Below the pieces are notes generated by a model. The model saw only the letters and a list, made by a program, of their open reading frames with translations, was not told the DNA's origin and ran no database searches. From NCBI GenBank assembly GCA_039640505.1, contig CP046865.1, forward strand, positions 3,277,501 to 3,341,500: a stretch of DNA of 64,000 nt, read 5' to 3'. Every line of letters starts with the position of its first letter. Positions within the stretch are counted from its first letter, which is position 1. This DNA is from Rhodobacteraceae bacterium Araon29 (GTDB lineage Bacteria > Pseudomonadota > Alphaproteobacteria > Rhodobacterales > Rhodobacteraceae). The position numbers and the translations under genes are program-made. This document shows, piece by piece, positions 1 to 8,311 of this stretch.

Positions 1-1098
1 TGTCCCACGCGGTGTTTGAATTAATACCGAAGCTGTAGAGCGGCTTACTGTGCTTTCATGTATTCCTAAAGCTTCTGCGACAATACGTAGTTGAAGTGGG
101 CGCAAGCCCTCAACACCTTGATCAAAGAAATTTATTTGATGCTTTAGAATATAGGAAGCCACCGTTTGCAACGTTTGGTTTCTTTGCGCTATTGCTCTTT
201 TCAACCAATGACCTGTTGCAACTGAATTCTTCACAAATTCTACGGATTTATTTTCGTTTGAAGGCTTTTTCCCAACCTCTTCTGCATAGTCCAAATTGAT
301 ACGAACACTCGGCAAAGAAGCTCTGTTTAACGAGATTTCAATCTCGTTCGCTTTACGCTTCACAATTAAGTCAGGTTCTCGAGTGGTCCCGACTGTATCA
401 TGACTAAAACTCGCACCAGGCTTTGGGTTGTATTGGCGGATTCTGATGGCTCTTTGCTTCATGTCTTCAACAGAGCACTGTGCAGTTGTGCAAAGTTCTT
501 TGAGCTCACCTTTTGCTAAAAGTTCAAGATTTTCTAACAAGATTTGCATAATGTCATCATATTCCCTGCGATCTTTGGCCTGAAGTGCCAAGCATTCAGA
601 AAGTGAACGTGAAAAAATTCCAGTTGGCTCTAGGGATTGCAAACTCTCAATGACAGCCTCGATCGCGTCTATTGAGACTGATAATTGTTCGCTGACTTGA
701 TCGGTATCGCACTGTAGATATCCTGCAGGGGTAAGATCAACCAACAACCGATACGCGATAGATTGATCTGTCTCGCTGAGTTTTTTCAACCTAATTTGCT
801 TGCAGATATGCTCAATGAGCGTTTCTGGCCTTTCGCCCAACAAAGTATCAAGGAAAGCTCCTGAGATCCCCGAGCTGTTTGAACTCTGAGGGAAATCTAA
901 ATCAATCTTGCGCTTGTTTTCCGAATTTGCCGATTTCACCTCTATAAATGGATTACTTTCTGCTAATTCTTCCAGATGCTTTTCCAGCTCTAAGTTGTTC
1001 ATTTGAAGAATACTTATAGCATGCTGAAGCTGTGGCGTTATTACCAAGCTCTGCTTTTGAACCTGTTGGGTCCCGATATTCAGACTAAGCATCGACAT
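1..1098 (-). CDS. rpoN: RNA polymerase sigma-54 factor (3' end outside window)
   Basis: Alternative sigma factor that directs RNA polymerase to -24/-12 promoters and needs an AAA+ activator to open them. The visible ~366 codons begin with the glutamine-rich Region I (QSLVITPQLQHAISILQMNN), continue through the core-binding part (LEKHLEELAESNPFIE, then an acidic stretch) and reach the DNA-binding helix-turn-helix (EALGIHESTVSRSTASV, then LIQTPRG). About 70 residues, including the RpoN box that reads the -24 element, lie beyond base 1. The start is ATG at 1098, or in-frame ATG at 1092; neither has a clear Shine-Dalgarno. It follows motA, motB and a small membrane gene on the same strand and has its own sigma-54-type promoter at 1110-1125. 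The setting next to stator genes and a FleQ-like activator suggests a sigma-54 serving motility, possibly one of several paralogues as in Rhodobacter sphaeroides; that last point is inference. Confidence 0.93.
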   Translation of the reverse strand, partial: MSMLSLNIGTQQVQKQSLVITPQLQHAISILQMNNLELEKHLEELAESNPFIEVKSANSENKRKIDLDFPQSSNSSGISGAFLDTLLGERPETLIEHICKQIRLKKLSETDQSIAYRLLVDLTPAGYLQCDTDQVSEQLSVSIDAIEAVIESLQSLEPTGIFSRSLSECLALQAKDRREYDDIMQILLENLELLAKGELKELCTTAQCSVEDMKQRAIRIRQYNPKPGASFSHDTVGTTREPDLIVKRKANEIEISLNRASLPSVRINLDYAEEVGKKPSNENKSVEFVKNSVATGHWLKRAIAQRNQTLQTVASYILKHQINFFDQGVEGLRPLQLRIVAEALGIHESTVSRSTASVLIQTPRGT

Positions 1099-1109
1099 AT
1101 ATATAAGAA

Positions 1110-1125
1110 AGCAATTTTCGTGCCA
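1110..1125 (-). promoter_or_regulatory. sigma-54 (-24/-12) promoter in front of rpoN
   Basis: On the minus strand the bases read TGGCACGAAAATTGCT. This matches the full consensus TGGCACG-N4-TTGCW, with the invariant GG and GC exactly 10 bases apart. Transcription would start about 12 bases after the GC, near base 1099, almost on top of the rpoN start codons at 1098 and 1092. The mRNA would therefore be leaderless or nearly so. The site implies that rpoN is transcribed by its own product. Confidence 0.75.
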
Positions 1126-1213
1126 CTTTTGAAGTTTAACGGGGGCTTTGATAACTATATATTAAAAAGTACTCTCAGACAAAAGAAAAAAGTTTACAAC
1201 TTATTGATTATCA

Positions 1214-1432
1214 TTAGTTAATTCGGAAATAATCAAGTGTTAGCTTTAGAATAGAAAAAAATCCAAATATGGCTATAAACGCGATCGCGATTGCTTCAAT
1301 ACTGAATTTACCCATAAAACTCAAAAGATCTTGATTAATTATAGCCATTAATGCAATTGCCAAAACAGCCATCAGAAATAATCTAAGTGACATGCAAACT
1401 CGGCATGGAGGTTTTTTTTCCTGATTTAGCAT
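1214..1432 (-). CDS. small inner-membrane protein, unknown function
   Basis: I do not recognise a family for this 72-residue product. It opens with a short polar segment containing a Cys-x2-Cys pair (PPCRVCMSL), followed by two hydrophobic stretches (about residues 15-35 and 43-65) that look like two membrane helices, and a short basic C-terminus. ATG at 1432 is chosen because GGAAGG lies just upstream; an in-frame GTG at 1444 is the alternative. It lies 56 bases after motB and 115 bases before rpoN, same strand, so it probably shares the motAB transcript. Position alone suggests a stator or motility accessory role, and nothing in the sequence proves it. Confidence 0.5.
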   Translation of the reverse strand: MLNQEKKPPCRVCMSLRLFLMAVLAIALMAIINQDLLSFMGKFSIEAIAIAFIAIFGFFSILKLTLDYFRIN

Positions 1433-1488
1433 CGCGCCTTCCACTTCCCTTCAACTATTTAAATAATCATAAATTCCAGATTTATTGA

Positions 1489-2718
1489 TTAGTATTCTAA
1501 TTCAATTTCAATTCGGCGATTTTGCTCACGGCCTTGATTAGATGAATTGGACGCAATCGGCTTTGTTTCACCATAGCTCACAGCTTGCAAACGACCAGGG
1601 GCTACTCGCCCAGATTGCTCAACCGCTTGGACAACGCTCGCTGCCCGTGCAGCTGCAAGGTCCCAATTATCTCTATAAAGGGCACCAAATGTAATTGGAA
1701 CATCATCCGTATGACCAGAAACGGTAATGGAATTATCTGCTCCATCACTCACTTGTGCAATTTTATCAATAATTCCTTGAGCTTGAGCTGTAAGGTTCGC
1801 AGACCCAGATGGAAATGCGCCCCCGGTCCCAACAGTTACAAACACTTTATTGTCGCGCGTCTCGACGTTTACAGCCCCCATGTCAATCTGTTCTTGAAGC
1901 TTAACTTTAAGCTCATCAGATGCGCTTTGTGCCTTTTGCTTAGCTTGTGCCGTTTCGGTAAAGCCAGTTTCTTTGTCTCGGCCGCCAAGTTTTTTCAATT
2001 CGTTTTCTAATTCAGAAACAAATTCAATGAGCTCATTCAATTGTTGGTCTAAACCTCCGTACAATATTTCTTGCTCTGACTTGCCCGTCGCTAAACCAGC
2101 TAACTGAACTGCTTGGCCTACCTTTTTGAACTTTTCTTTCATCTCTTGCGGAGATGCATTTTCTGCTTTTAGGTCAACAACGACTTTATCTTCCAAAGTA
2201 GAGACAGCTATGTCTACCGCGTTTGAGATCTGCTCAATTGCTTCAGCTAGTTTTTCCGCATCAGACTTAGCGTCACCGTCACCTTTACCATCTTTGTTTT
2301 CACCTCCAAGACCTTCTTGTAGCTTTTCGCCTTCTCCTAATTGGTCTGACCCCTCACTATCATCATTGTCACTTGGAATTTTGACATCAGGCTGCTCAAG
2401 CTCAGTTGTTTGTTGGGTCATATCCTCTGTGACTGAGGGGGCTGGTGATGGGCTAAAGTTCATCTCGAGAACAGTCGTCCCTTCTGGCTGCTCAACAACG
2501 GGGATTAGGCGTTGCACACCAAAAGAATCTTTTAAAGAGCCAGAAATTTGTTTGAATTTTGGAACATTCATTTCCGCAAATGACAAAATCATAACAAAGA
2601 ACGCCATCAAAAGCGTTGCCATATCTGCAAATGTGGCCATCCATGCCGGCGCGCCAGCCGGCGGGCATTTCGGACACTCTTCTTCCTGTTCTTCTTCTTC
2701 GATGATGTCTTCTGCCAT
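1489..2718 (-). CDS. motB: flagellar stator protein MotB/PomB-like
   Basis: Peptidoglycan-anchored half of the flagellar stator. The N-terminus is very acidic, then carries a CPKC motif and a single membrane helix. The helix contains the ion-binding aspartate Asp32 in WMATFADMATLLMAFFVMIL, as in MotB/PomB. A long, acidic, low-complexity linker (about residues 75-190) and a coiled-coil-like part follow. The C-terminal OmpA-like peptidoglycan-binding domain (about 275-405) shows VSGHTDDVPI and NRRIEIELEY. At 409 residues it is longer than E. coli MotB (308), mostly through the linker. Its ATG lies 4 bases after the motA stop, so the pair is translationally linked. The SFAEM continuation after the helix resembles PomB, the sodium-type stator, more than proton-type MotB; ion choice is inferred. 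Confidence 0.93.
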   Translation of the reverse strand: MAEDIIEEEEQEEECPKCPPAGAPAWMATFADMATLLMAFFVMILSFAEMNVPKFKQISGSLKDSFGVQRLIPVVEQPEGTTVLEMNFSPSPAPSVTEDMTQQTTELEQPDVKIPSDNDDSEGSDQLGEGEKLQEGLGGENKDGKGDGDAKSDAEKLAEAIEQISNAVDIAVSTLEDKVVVDLKAENASPQEMKEKFKKVGQAVQLAGLATGKSEQEILYGGLDQQLNELIEFVSELENELKKLGGRDKETGFTETAQAKQKAQSASDELKVKLQEQIDMGAVNVETRDNKVFVTVGTGGAFPSGSANLTAQAQGIIDKIAQVSDGADNSITVSGHTDDVPITFGALYRDNWDLAAARAASVVQAVEQSGRVAPGRLQAVSYGETKPIASNSSNQGREQNRRIEIELEY

Positions 2719-2722
2719 TAGA

Positions 2723-3487
2723 TCAAGCCGCTGCTAGAGTTTCTTGTTGCTTAGCTGGCAAATTAGAGGCCAGGACGTCTTGGATATTGCGCGGTGATTC
2801 ACCGCGAGCGATATTGCGCAGACCTTCTACAACCAAGTTACGATAGTTAATTTCATAGGATGTATAGCCTTCCAACTTGGTTTTGATTGGGCCAAAGAAA
2901 ACATTCGCAAAAAATGCGCCGTATAAAGTGGTCAACAAGGCAACAGCCATTGCCGGACCAATGGCTTTAGGGTCGCTCATATTTCCAAGCATCACAACCA
3001 AACCAATAAGTGTACCAATCATTCCCATAGCGGGCGCAATATCTACCCAAGCGCCTAATACCCCATGGATTTGCTCGTGGCGAATTTTCATTGCTGCAAT
3101 TTCCGCATTAAGTTGTTTCACTAGCTTCGGCTCATCAGCCCCATCAACAAGTAGTTGGAGGCCTTTTTCAAAGAACTTATCAGTGCATTCTTGACCCTCA
3201 AGCGCCATCATACCGTCTTTACGTGCGATTGCTGAAAGCTCGACCATCCGCATAATCATCACATCTAGTTTTTTAACGGGAGGAAGGAAACATTTTGCGA
3301 TGGCGCCAAACTGGCTAAGAAAAACTGGAAGTGGTGCGGTCCACATAACAGCGAAAAATGTACCACCTATAACGATGAGAGTTGATGGAACATCAATAAA
3401 AGGTCCAAGACTTCCTGCTGAGGAAATCATTGTGCCTGCGATCATGCCCAACGCGCCGAGCATGCCAATCAAAGAAGCTAAATCCAT
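2723..3487 (-). CDS. motA: flagellar stator protein MotA/PomA
   Basis: Membrane subunit that forms the ion channel of the flagellar motor with MotB and pushes on FliG. The 254-residue product starts at ATG 3487 (MDLASLIGMLGALGM), the usual PomA beginning; a longer frame to 3565 would add an unrelated stretch running across the promoter. Four hydrophobic segments are visible, with the large cytoplasmic loop between the second and third. The signature of helices 3 and 4 is clear: IAPAMGMIGTLIGLVVML and ALLTTLYGAFFANVFFGPIK, typical of PomA-type sodium stators. It is the first gene of a motA-motB-small membrane protein unit, preceded by a consensus sigma-54 promoter at 3520-3535. Confidence 0.94.
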   Translation of the reverse strand: MDLASLIGMLGALGMIAGTMISSAGSLGPFIDVPSTLIVIGGTFFAVMWTAPLPVFLSQFGAIAKCFLPPVKKLDVMIMRMVELSAIARKDGMMALEGQECTDKFFEKGLQLLVDGADEPKLVKQLNAEIAAMKIRHEQIHGVLGAWVDIAPAMGMIGTLIGLVVMLGNMSDPKAIGPAMAVALLTTLYGAFFANVFFGPIKTKLEGYTSYEINYRNLVVEGLRNIARGESPRNIQDVLASNLPAKQQETLAAA

Positions 3488-3519
3488 TGTTTGCACTCTA
3501 CTTGTTTTTCCAAAAGGGT

Positions 3520-3535
3520 TGCAAAAGTAGTGCCA
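3520..3535 (-). promoter_or_regulatory. sigma-54 (-24/-12) promoter of motAB
   Basis: On the minus strand the bases read TGGCACTACTTTTGCA: GG and GC are 10 bases apart, and TGGCAC and TTGCA are complete. The expected transcription start near 3510 gives a leader of about 20 bases to the motA ATG at 3487. Together with the rpoN site it makes two full-consensus sigma-54 promoters within 2.5 kb. Confidence 0.8.
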
Positions 3536-3587
3536 TATTGAAAAGATTGGCAAACAAGCGAACAAAAATAATGAGATTAGCTGAATA

Positions 3588-4073
3588 ATGAAGTTAAATT
3601 TCTTGGTAATTCTAATATTTCTGGTGCTTCAATCTACAACTGTGAGCGCTGACGCTTTAAGGCTGCAACGTGATGGCCCTATTGCAAGAGATTACATGAA
3701 TAAACTTGAATGGATGCGATGTAGCATTGGGCAAGTTTGGGAAGATGAAACATGCATCGGTGAAGTTAAGATGCTATCTGTGGCCGAAGCAGAAGAAGTC
3801 ATAAAAAGAATTGAGGGTCAAATGGGTGGTGGCTGGAGATTACCCACGACCAAAGAACTTCGCAGTTTAATCGCAGATGTAGAGATTCCTCCCAAAATTG
3901 ATAGCAAAACCTTTCCTTTAACCTACGCAGGATCATACTGGTCAGGTGAACAGAGCTTTTATTCTACACAATATCAATGGACTGTAAATTTTTATACAGG
4001 CTATTTGTACAACCGGTTTTTTCTTTACCAAAAGAACGCGGTGCGCTTGGTGCGGGAATATACAAAGAAGTAG
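3588..4073 (+). CDS. secreted DUF1566-domain protein
   Basis: The 161-residue product has a clean signal peptide (hydrophobic residues 4-17, likely cut after VSA). The mature part has DUF1566 (Lcl C-terminal-like) hallmarks: a Cys pair in MRCSIGQVWEDETCIG, the GGGWRLPTTKELRSLI motif near residue 85, a YWSGEQ turn and the closing NAVRLVRE. Such proteins are periplasmic or surface-exposed, with a C-type-lectin-like fold in some members; the biochemical role is unknown. It is divergent from motA and upstream of the FleQ-like activator on the same strand. No sigma-54 site was found in front of it. Confidence 0.72.
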   Translation: MKLNFLVILIFLVLQSTTVSADALRLQRDGPIARDYMNKLEWMRCSIGQVWEDETCIGEVKMLSVAEAEEVIKRIEGQMGGGWRLPTTKELRSLIADVEIPPKIDSKTFPLTYAGSYWSGEQSFYSTQYQWTVNFYTGYLYNRFFLYQKNAVRLVREYTKK

Positions 4074-4305
4074 AAAATTATTTTGCCGCAAACATAAAAG
4101 TTGGCTAAATACGTCAGCTGAGCCTGTAAAATTTGCAGACAGCCAATCCTAATGGGTATAGTTTTCCCAAATGGGGCCGCCACATACCCCACCGAACTAC
4201 TGAACGAAACCTTTAAATCCGATACTTTGAAACGAATATCGAGGGTATCTTGTCGTTAGAACGAGAACTCCGAGGCTTAAAAAGGTGGGTTTACAGAGGT
4301 CTACG

Positions 4306-5373
4306 ATGTCTTTTGTGGATAATTTATCACGCTTGATTGTTGGCGGTTCTGAGCCTATGGTCGCGCTAAAAAAGTCGGTAATTGATGTTGCCGAACATAA
4401 TATTCCAGTGCTTATCACAGGGCCAAGCGGTTCAGGAAAAGAAGTAGTCGCGCAAGCTCTTGCGGAATTTTCCGGGCGTTCAGGACGGCTAATATCCGTC
4501 AATTGCGCTTCAATTCCACATAGCCTTTTGGAAGCCGAGTTATTTGGCTACGAAAAAGGAGCCTTTACCGGAGCGGTGAAATCTCACAAGGGCAAATTTG
4601 AACAAGCGCACAATGGCACTCTTTTTCTCGACGAAATAGGTGATATGCCTCTCGACTTACAGTCAAAGTTATTGCGAGCTTTGGAAACCAAATGCTTTAC
4701 GCCGGTCGGCTCATCTAGGGAAGTTGCAGTAGATTTCCGTTTGGTATGCGCCACACACAAAAATCTTTACAGGCAGGTTGTTCTTAAAAATTTCCGATCT
4801 GATCTTTTCTTTCGCATAAGTGCCTTTCCAATACGGGTGCCAGCACTTAAAGATCGCTCTGAAGATATTGAAAAGCTAGCGCACCATCTTGCACAGCAAT
4901 TAACTTCTATACATGTCGAGACGGCGGACTTTGAGATAGAAACGGAAGCGCTGTGGCTGTTAAAGACCTTTTCTTGGCCAGGCAATGTTAGACAATTGAG
5001 AAATGTCCTTGAGTGTTTGATTATCCGTTCCGCTGGCAAAAAAATAACTGCTCCGGAAGTTCATCAAGTTCTCAGAGAGCAAAACCGTCAAAACATGCAC
5101 AATGGTGATGACGGCCTTCAAAAGGCAGAAGTTTTTTTAGAAGATAAATTGAATTCTCCGGTTGATACGATAAACGACTATAGAGCATTTTTTGTATCCA
5201 ATGGAAAATTGATGATCGCAGAACACCTTAAGTCCGTTGAGCGTGAGGTGGTGACTGCTGCTCTTGTAGCAGCAGAAGATGATATTGATATCGCAGCTAG
5301 AATGTTGCACCTATCAGTTGCCGAGTTGGTTGAAAAAAAGCAAGACTTGGGTATTCGAACTAAGCCGTCTTGA
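4306..5373 (+). CDS. sigma-54-dependent transcriptional activator, FleQ-like, no receiver domain
   Basis: AAA+ enhancer-binding protein that remodels sigma-54 holoenzyme at -24/-12 promoters. The 355-residue product has Walker A GPSGSGKE at residues 39-46, the sigma-54-contacting GAFTGA loop at 85-90, and Walker B GTLFLDEIGD with DE at 109-110. SWPGNVRQLRNVLE marks the sensor II region. The C-terminus (about 305-350) is a Fis-type helix-turn-helix ending in a VEKKQDLGI segment, like FleQ's TLVEKLRKYGI. There is no N-terminal response-regulator or PAS domain: the AAA+ module begins at once, so activity must be controlled by amount, by another protein or by a ligand. ATG 4306 is preferred over GTG 4285 because AGAGG sits 6 bases upstream. 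The stator genes and rpoN, both with sigma-54 promoters, are the obvious targets. Confidence 0.9.
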   Translation: MSFVDNLSRLIVGGSEPMVALKKSVIDVAEHNIPVLITGPSGSGKEVVAQALAEFSGRSGRLISVNCASIPHSLLEAELFGYEKGAFTGAVKSHKGKFEQAHNGTLFLDEIGDMPLDLQSKLLRALETKCFTPVGSSREVAVDFRLVCATHKNLYRQVVLKNFRSDLFFRISAFPIRVPALKDRSEDIEKLAHHLAQQLTSIHVETADFEIETEALWLLKTFSWPGNVRQLRNVLECLIIRSAGKKITAPEVHQVLREQNRQNMHNGDDGLQKAEVFLEDKLNSPVDTINDYRAFFVSNGKLMIAEHLKSVEREVVTAALVAAEDDIDIAARMLHLSVAELVEKKQDLGIRTKPS

Positions 5374-5546
5374 ATCCAAAAATTCTAATCAAACCATTCC
5401 TTGGCTCGGTCAAGTTTTATCAATTGAGGAAATAGAGTGTTGAACTTCATTTAGGGATTGCATAGTACGTCAGCTATTAGACACCCAACTAAAATTAGGT
5501 TTTTAGCTTTCTTCATCATTCAAAAATTCAAAAGAAAGAAGTCAAA

Positions 5547-6191
5547 GTGACAGAAAACAAATTGCGTTCTGATGATGAAATAGACCTGCTGGAACTTTTT
5601 ATGGCTCTTTGGAGAGGCAAGTGGTTAATCTCTACCTTCGTCACAATCTGCTTTGTTATTGCACTTGGGTATACTCAACTATCACCGAGAGAGTATAGTA
5701 TTAAGGCGCCTTACTCAGTACATTATGAATTTGACAAAGGAATGGTTGAGCGAATTCTATTTTCGTCTCTGGGTTCAGATTGGGTCAAAGAGAGCAACGT
5801 GGAACTCGGGGAGTATGTTACCTTTAAAACCGCAAGTAGAAACCCTTTGGATATAGAAGTGTATGAACAAATATTTGATACAATAGGGAAAAGTTTAAAT
5901 GAGGTAATTCTGGCACAACATAAGTTAGATTTTGAAATAATTCAGGAGTTTGACGAACCTCTTCTAAATACCAATAGCTCTGCAGAGAAACTCTTGGAGG
6001 CCCGTCGAATAATTTTCCAAATTGAAAATGCCGGTACGCTTGCAGTTTCTTTTAAAAACCCGAACCTTTATTTGGTACGACCACAGACAAAACTTATCCT
6101 TGCCTTATCTATAGTTCTTGGCGGATTTCTTGGAGCGGCAACTGTTCTGGCACGTAACGCTGTTAAATCTCGTAAACCACTTGGAATATAA
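5547..6191 (+). CDS. Wzz-like polysaccharide chain-length regulator
   Basis: A 214-residue protein with Wzz/polysaccharide co-polymerase architecture. A cytoplasmic N-terminus (DEIDLLELFMALWRGKW) leads into a first membrane helix (about residues 30-48); a periplasmic part of about 130 residues follows; the second helix near 180-198 is followed by a short basic tail. Such proteins set the length of O-antigen or exopolysaccharide chains with a Wzy polymerase. The periplasmic part is shorter than in classical Wzz (about 320 residues), and no wzx/wzy or glycosyltransferase genes are adjacent. The start is GTG with a weak AAGAAG-type ribosome site. It is co-directional with the sigma-54 activator and convergent with lptD. 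Confidence 0.7.
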   Translation: MTENKLRSDDEIDLLELFMALWRGKWLISTFVTICFVIALGYTQLSPREYSIKAPYSVHYEFDKGMVERILFSSLGSDWVKESNVELGEYVTFKTASRNPLDIEVYEQIFDTIGKSLNEVILAQHKLDFEIIQEFDEPLLNTNSSAEKLLEARRIIFQIENAGTLAVSFKNPNLYLVRPQTKLILALSIVLGGFLGAATVLARNAVKSRKPLGI

Positions 6192-6253
6192 TTGGAAAAA
6201 GAGCAAAAAGAGCTGCTGCAAGTAAGCACAGGCAGGAGTGGAAAGTTCTTCTA

Positions 6254-8311
6254 TCAGCGCTTGAGTTGAATACTAACAGAAAAAGTCTGAACAGAGCTTG
6301 AGCTTCCTATAGATGAAAACCGGTTTTTCATACCAACCAAAAAGCGCGTACATTCATCTTCGTAAATTGCAGATGCCTCGAATGTATCTCGCTGACCATC
6401 CAAATAACCCTGTTTACCAGAAATTTTCCAATCCCCTATTGCAGTGGAAAGGCTAAATTCACTTGAGACTTGATGATCACTCAGGCGGTCATAATTTGTG
6501 CCGGCACTTGCCAACCAATTTTCCCCAAAAGAAAAATTAAATCCAAGGTTCGATTGCGCGTTCACCATTTCGCCTTTTGATGTAAATAGACCTTTCGAGC
6601 TAAAACTCATCAGTTCTGGTGTGGAAAACTCTCCACCTAAAACATACGCGATACTCGCATCTTGAAAACCACTATCGGACGCCAATCTTTCTACTGGATT
6701 CGTCACAATCGGCGCGCCAGCAGATAATTTTATGGTATAGCCGTTTTTCCAATATGCTGCATAATTTAGACCTAGGCTTGCTCCAAACCCCTCCCAGTCT
6801 TCGGAGAACCCACTTAAGGTTGAGGGCTTATGCAGTTCACCAATATTCACTGTGCTATTAGAGCGAAACGGTTCAAACGCTTCATCCGTTGTTTGATTGC
6901 CATAGCTCAATGCGAGTATCGGTTCGAAGGTTTGTGACAGATGGGCTCGTGAACTGGTAAAAGGCAATTTAGCAAATAGGCCCACCTTGTTCCTAATTTG
7001 AGATTGTGGATTGTCAGATCTTTCATTGTCAGGGTCAAGTGAAGCGCTGATTTTAGTTTCGGCTAGGGTTGAAATTTGCAACCTTTTACCGATCTGCTGA
7101 GCATAATTATGGCTCAATTTTGCCGTGACTTCAGTTGTGAAGGGCGTTACTTGCTCGTCCCTGCTTTTCGAAGAACCTGTCGTGAAACCTATGAACCCCA
7201 AAACTTGTCCGGGCAAAAGCTTTTGATCAATGGATCTAGAGTAATCAACAGATATAGTAACGTCTGTTTCCATAGTATTATCAAAAAAATCATTACGTAC
7301 CAATTCGGCAGATTGTTTTAAATTTCCCTTACCATCAGATTCTTCTTTCTTCAGTTTGATGCGTGTTTCAAATTTGTCCTCCGAGAAATATCCATAGTCA
7401 CCCAAGTAGCCATCATCCGAAACCTTACCCGACTGAAAATTGAAATGATATCCACTAGCCGAAACAAACGAACCAGCAGCTTTTATGAAATAGCGTAGCT
7501 TATTTGGCCGAATTGTATCTTTTGAAAAAGAGCCGCTTACCGTTAGGTTTCCATTTTCAAAAGCCTGCCGGTAACGATACTCCAGTGTATTCGTCTCAGT
7601 CGACAAAAGAGGCGTAAACAAAAGGTCTTTATCGTCTCCAATAGGAACAAAATATGGTATCCGCACACCTGTACCAAGTTTTGATGAAGCCTCAAGAGAT
7701 GGCATTAAAAAACCTCTTGCTCGGCTTATTCTTGGGTCGGGCAATCGCAGATATGGGGTAAAGGCAACTGGCACGCCTTTCACCTTTAAAACGACATTTT
7801 TATACATTATTTCACTACGATCAGCGTTACGTTCTGCGCTACGTGCAGAAAAATGCCAAACAGGTTGCTTGCCCTCGCATTCTTTGCATGTTGTCACCCG
7901 CCAGATATTATTAGCTCGGTCTACTTCGCCGCCGTCCATAAATACTTCGTTTGCAGAGATTTTTAACTTTTCATCAACCAGAATATTTGCGGCCTGAATA
8001 AGTCCAGCACGCATTTCAAGACCAAGTTGCCCTTGGTCACCTAAAATCTTAGTGTTTTGACCCTCAAGGAAAATAGTTACATTTTCAACAAAGATTTCCT
8101 CTGTCTTATCATCAAAAATTAGTTTGCTGGCCTTTAATAGTTGGTTGCCCCGCTGGGCTTCGACATTGCCTTCGGCAATCAAGATACTATCCTCGGTCAA
8201 GGTTATCTTGTCAGCAAGCAAGGTCAATGAATTATCTATAGCCACCGATTGAGACGATGCAGCATTCGCTAGAACCACAAGAAATATAAAGAGATGATGT
8301 AGTTTAGGCAT
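6254..8311 (-). CDS. lptD: LPS-assembly outer-membrane protein LptD
   Basis: Outer-membrane beta-barrel that, with LptE, inserts lipopolysaccharide into the outer leaflet. The start is placed at ATG 8311 (MPKLHHLFIFLVVLANAASS), which gives a proper signal peptide; an upstream ATG at 8362 would prefix non-signal residues. The N-terminal OstA jellyroll follows (about residues 25-150: ADKITLTEDSILIAEGNVEA). The alphaproteobacterial cysteine pair CKECEGKQPVWHFSARS and a C-terminal cysteine (EDECTRF) provide the inter-domain disulfides. The rest is aromatic-rich alternating beta-strand sequence. It is 685 residues, within the family range. In related genomes lptD normally precedes surA and pdxA; here it stands alone between wzz and the remnants of an ABC ATPase. 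Confidence 0.9.
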   Translation of the reverse strand: MPKLHHLFIFLVVLANAASSQSVAIDNSLTLLADKITLTEDSILIAEGNVEAQRGNQLLKASKLIFDDKTEEIFVENVTIFLEGQNTKILGDQGQLGLEMRAGLIQAANILVDEKLKISANEVFMDGGEVDRANNIWRVTTCKECEGKQPVWHFSARSAERNADRSEIMYKNVVLKVKGVPVAFTPYLRLPDPRISRARGFLMPSLEASSKLGTGVRIPYFVPIGDDKDLLFTPLLSTETNTLEYRYRQAFENGNLTVSGSFSKDTIRPNKLRYFIKAAGSFVSASGYHFNFQSGKVSDDGYLGDYGYFSEDKFETRIKLKKEESDGKGNLKQSAELVRNDFFDNTMETDVTISVDYSRSIDQKLLPGQVLGFIGFTTGSSKSRDEQVTPFTTEVTAKLSHNYAQQIGKRLQISTLAETKISASLDPDNERSDNPQSQIRNKVGLFAKLPFTSSRAHLSQTFEPILALSYGNQTTDEAFEPFRSNSTVNIGELHKPSTLSGFSEDWEGFGASLGLNYAAYWKNGYTIKLSAGAPIVTNPVERLASDSGFQDASIAYVLGGEFSTPELMSFSSKGLFTSKGEMVNAQSNLGFNFSFGENWLASAGTNYDRLSDHQVSSEFSLSTAIGDWKISGKQGYLDGQRDTFEASAIYEDECTRFLVGMKNRFSSIGSSSSVQTFSVSIQLKR

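Noticed and set aside
3536-3587. Possible sigma-54 site before the DUF1566 gene
   Set aside because: TGGC is present, but no GC lies 10 bases after the GG.
5910-6165. TGGCAC words inside the wzz gene
   Set aside because: No TTGC follows at the required distance and they lie in coding sequence.
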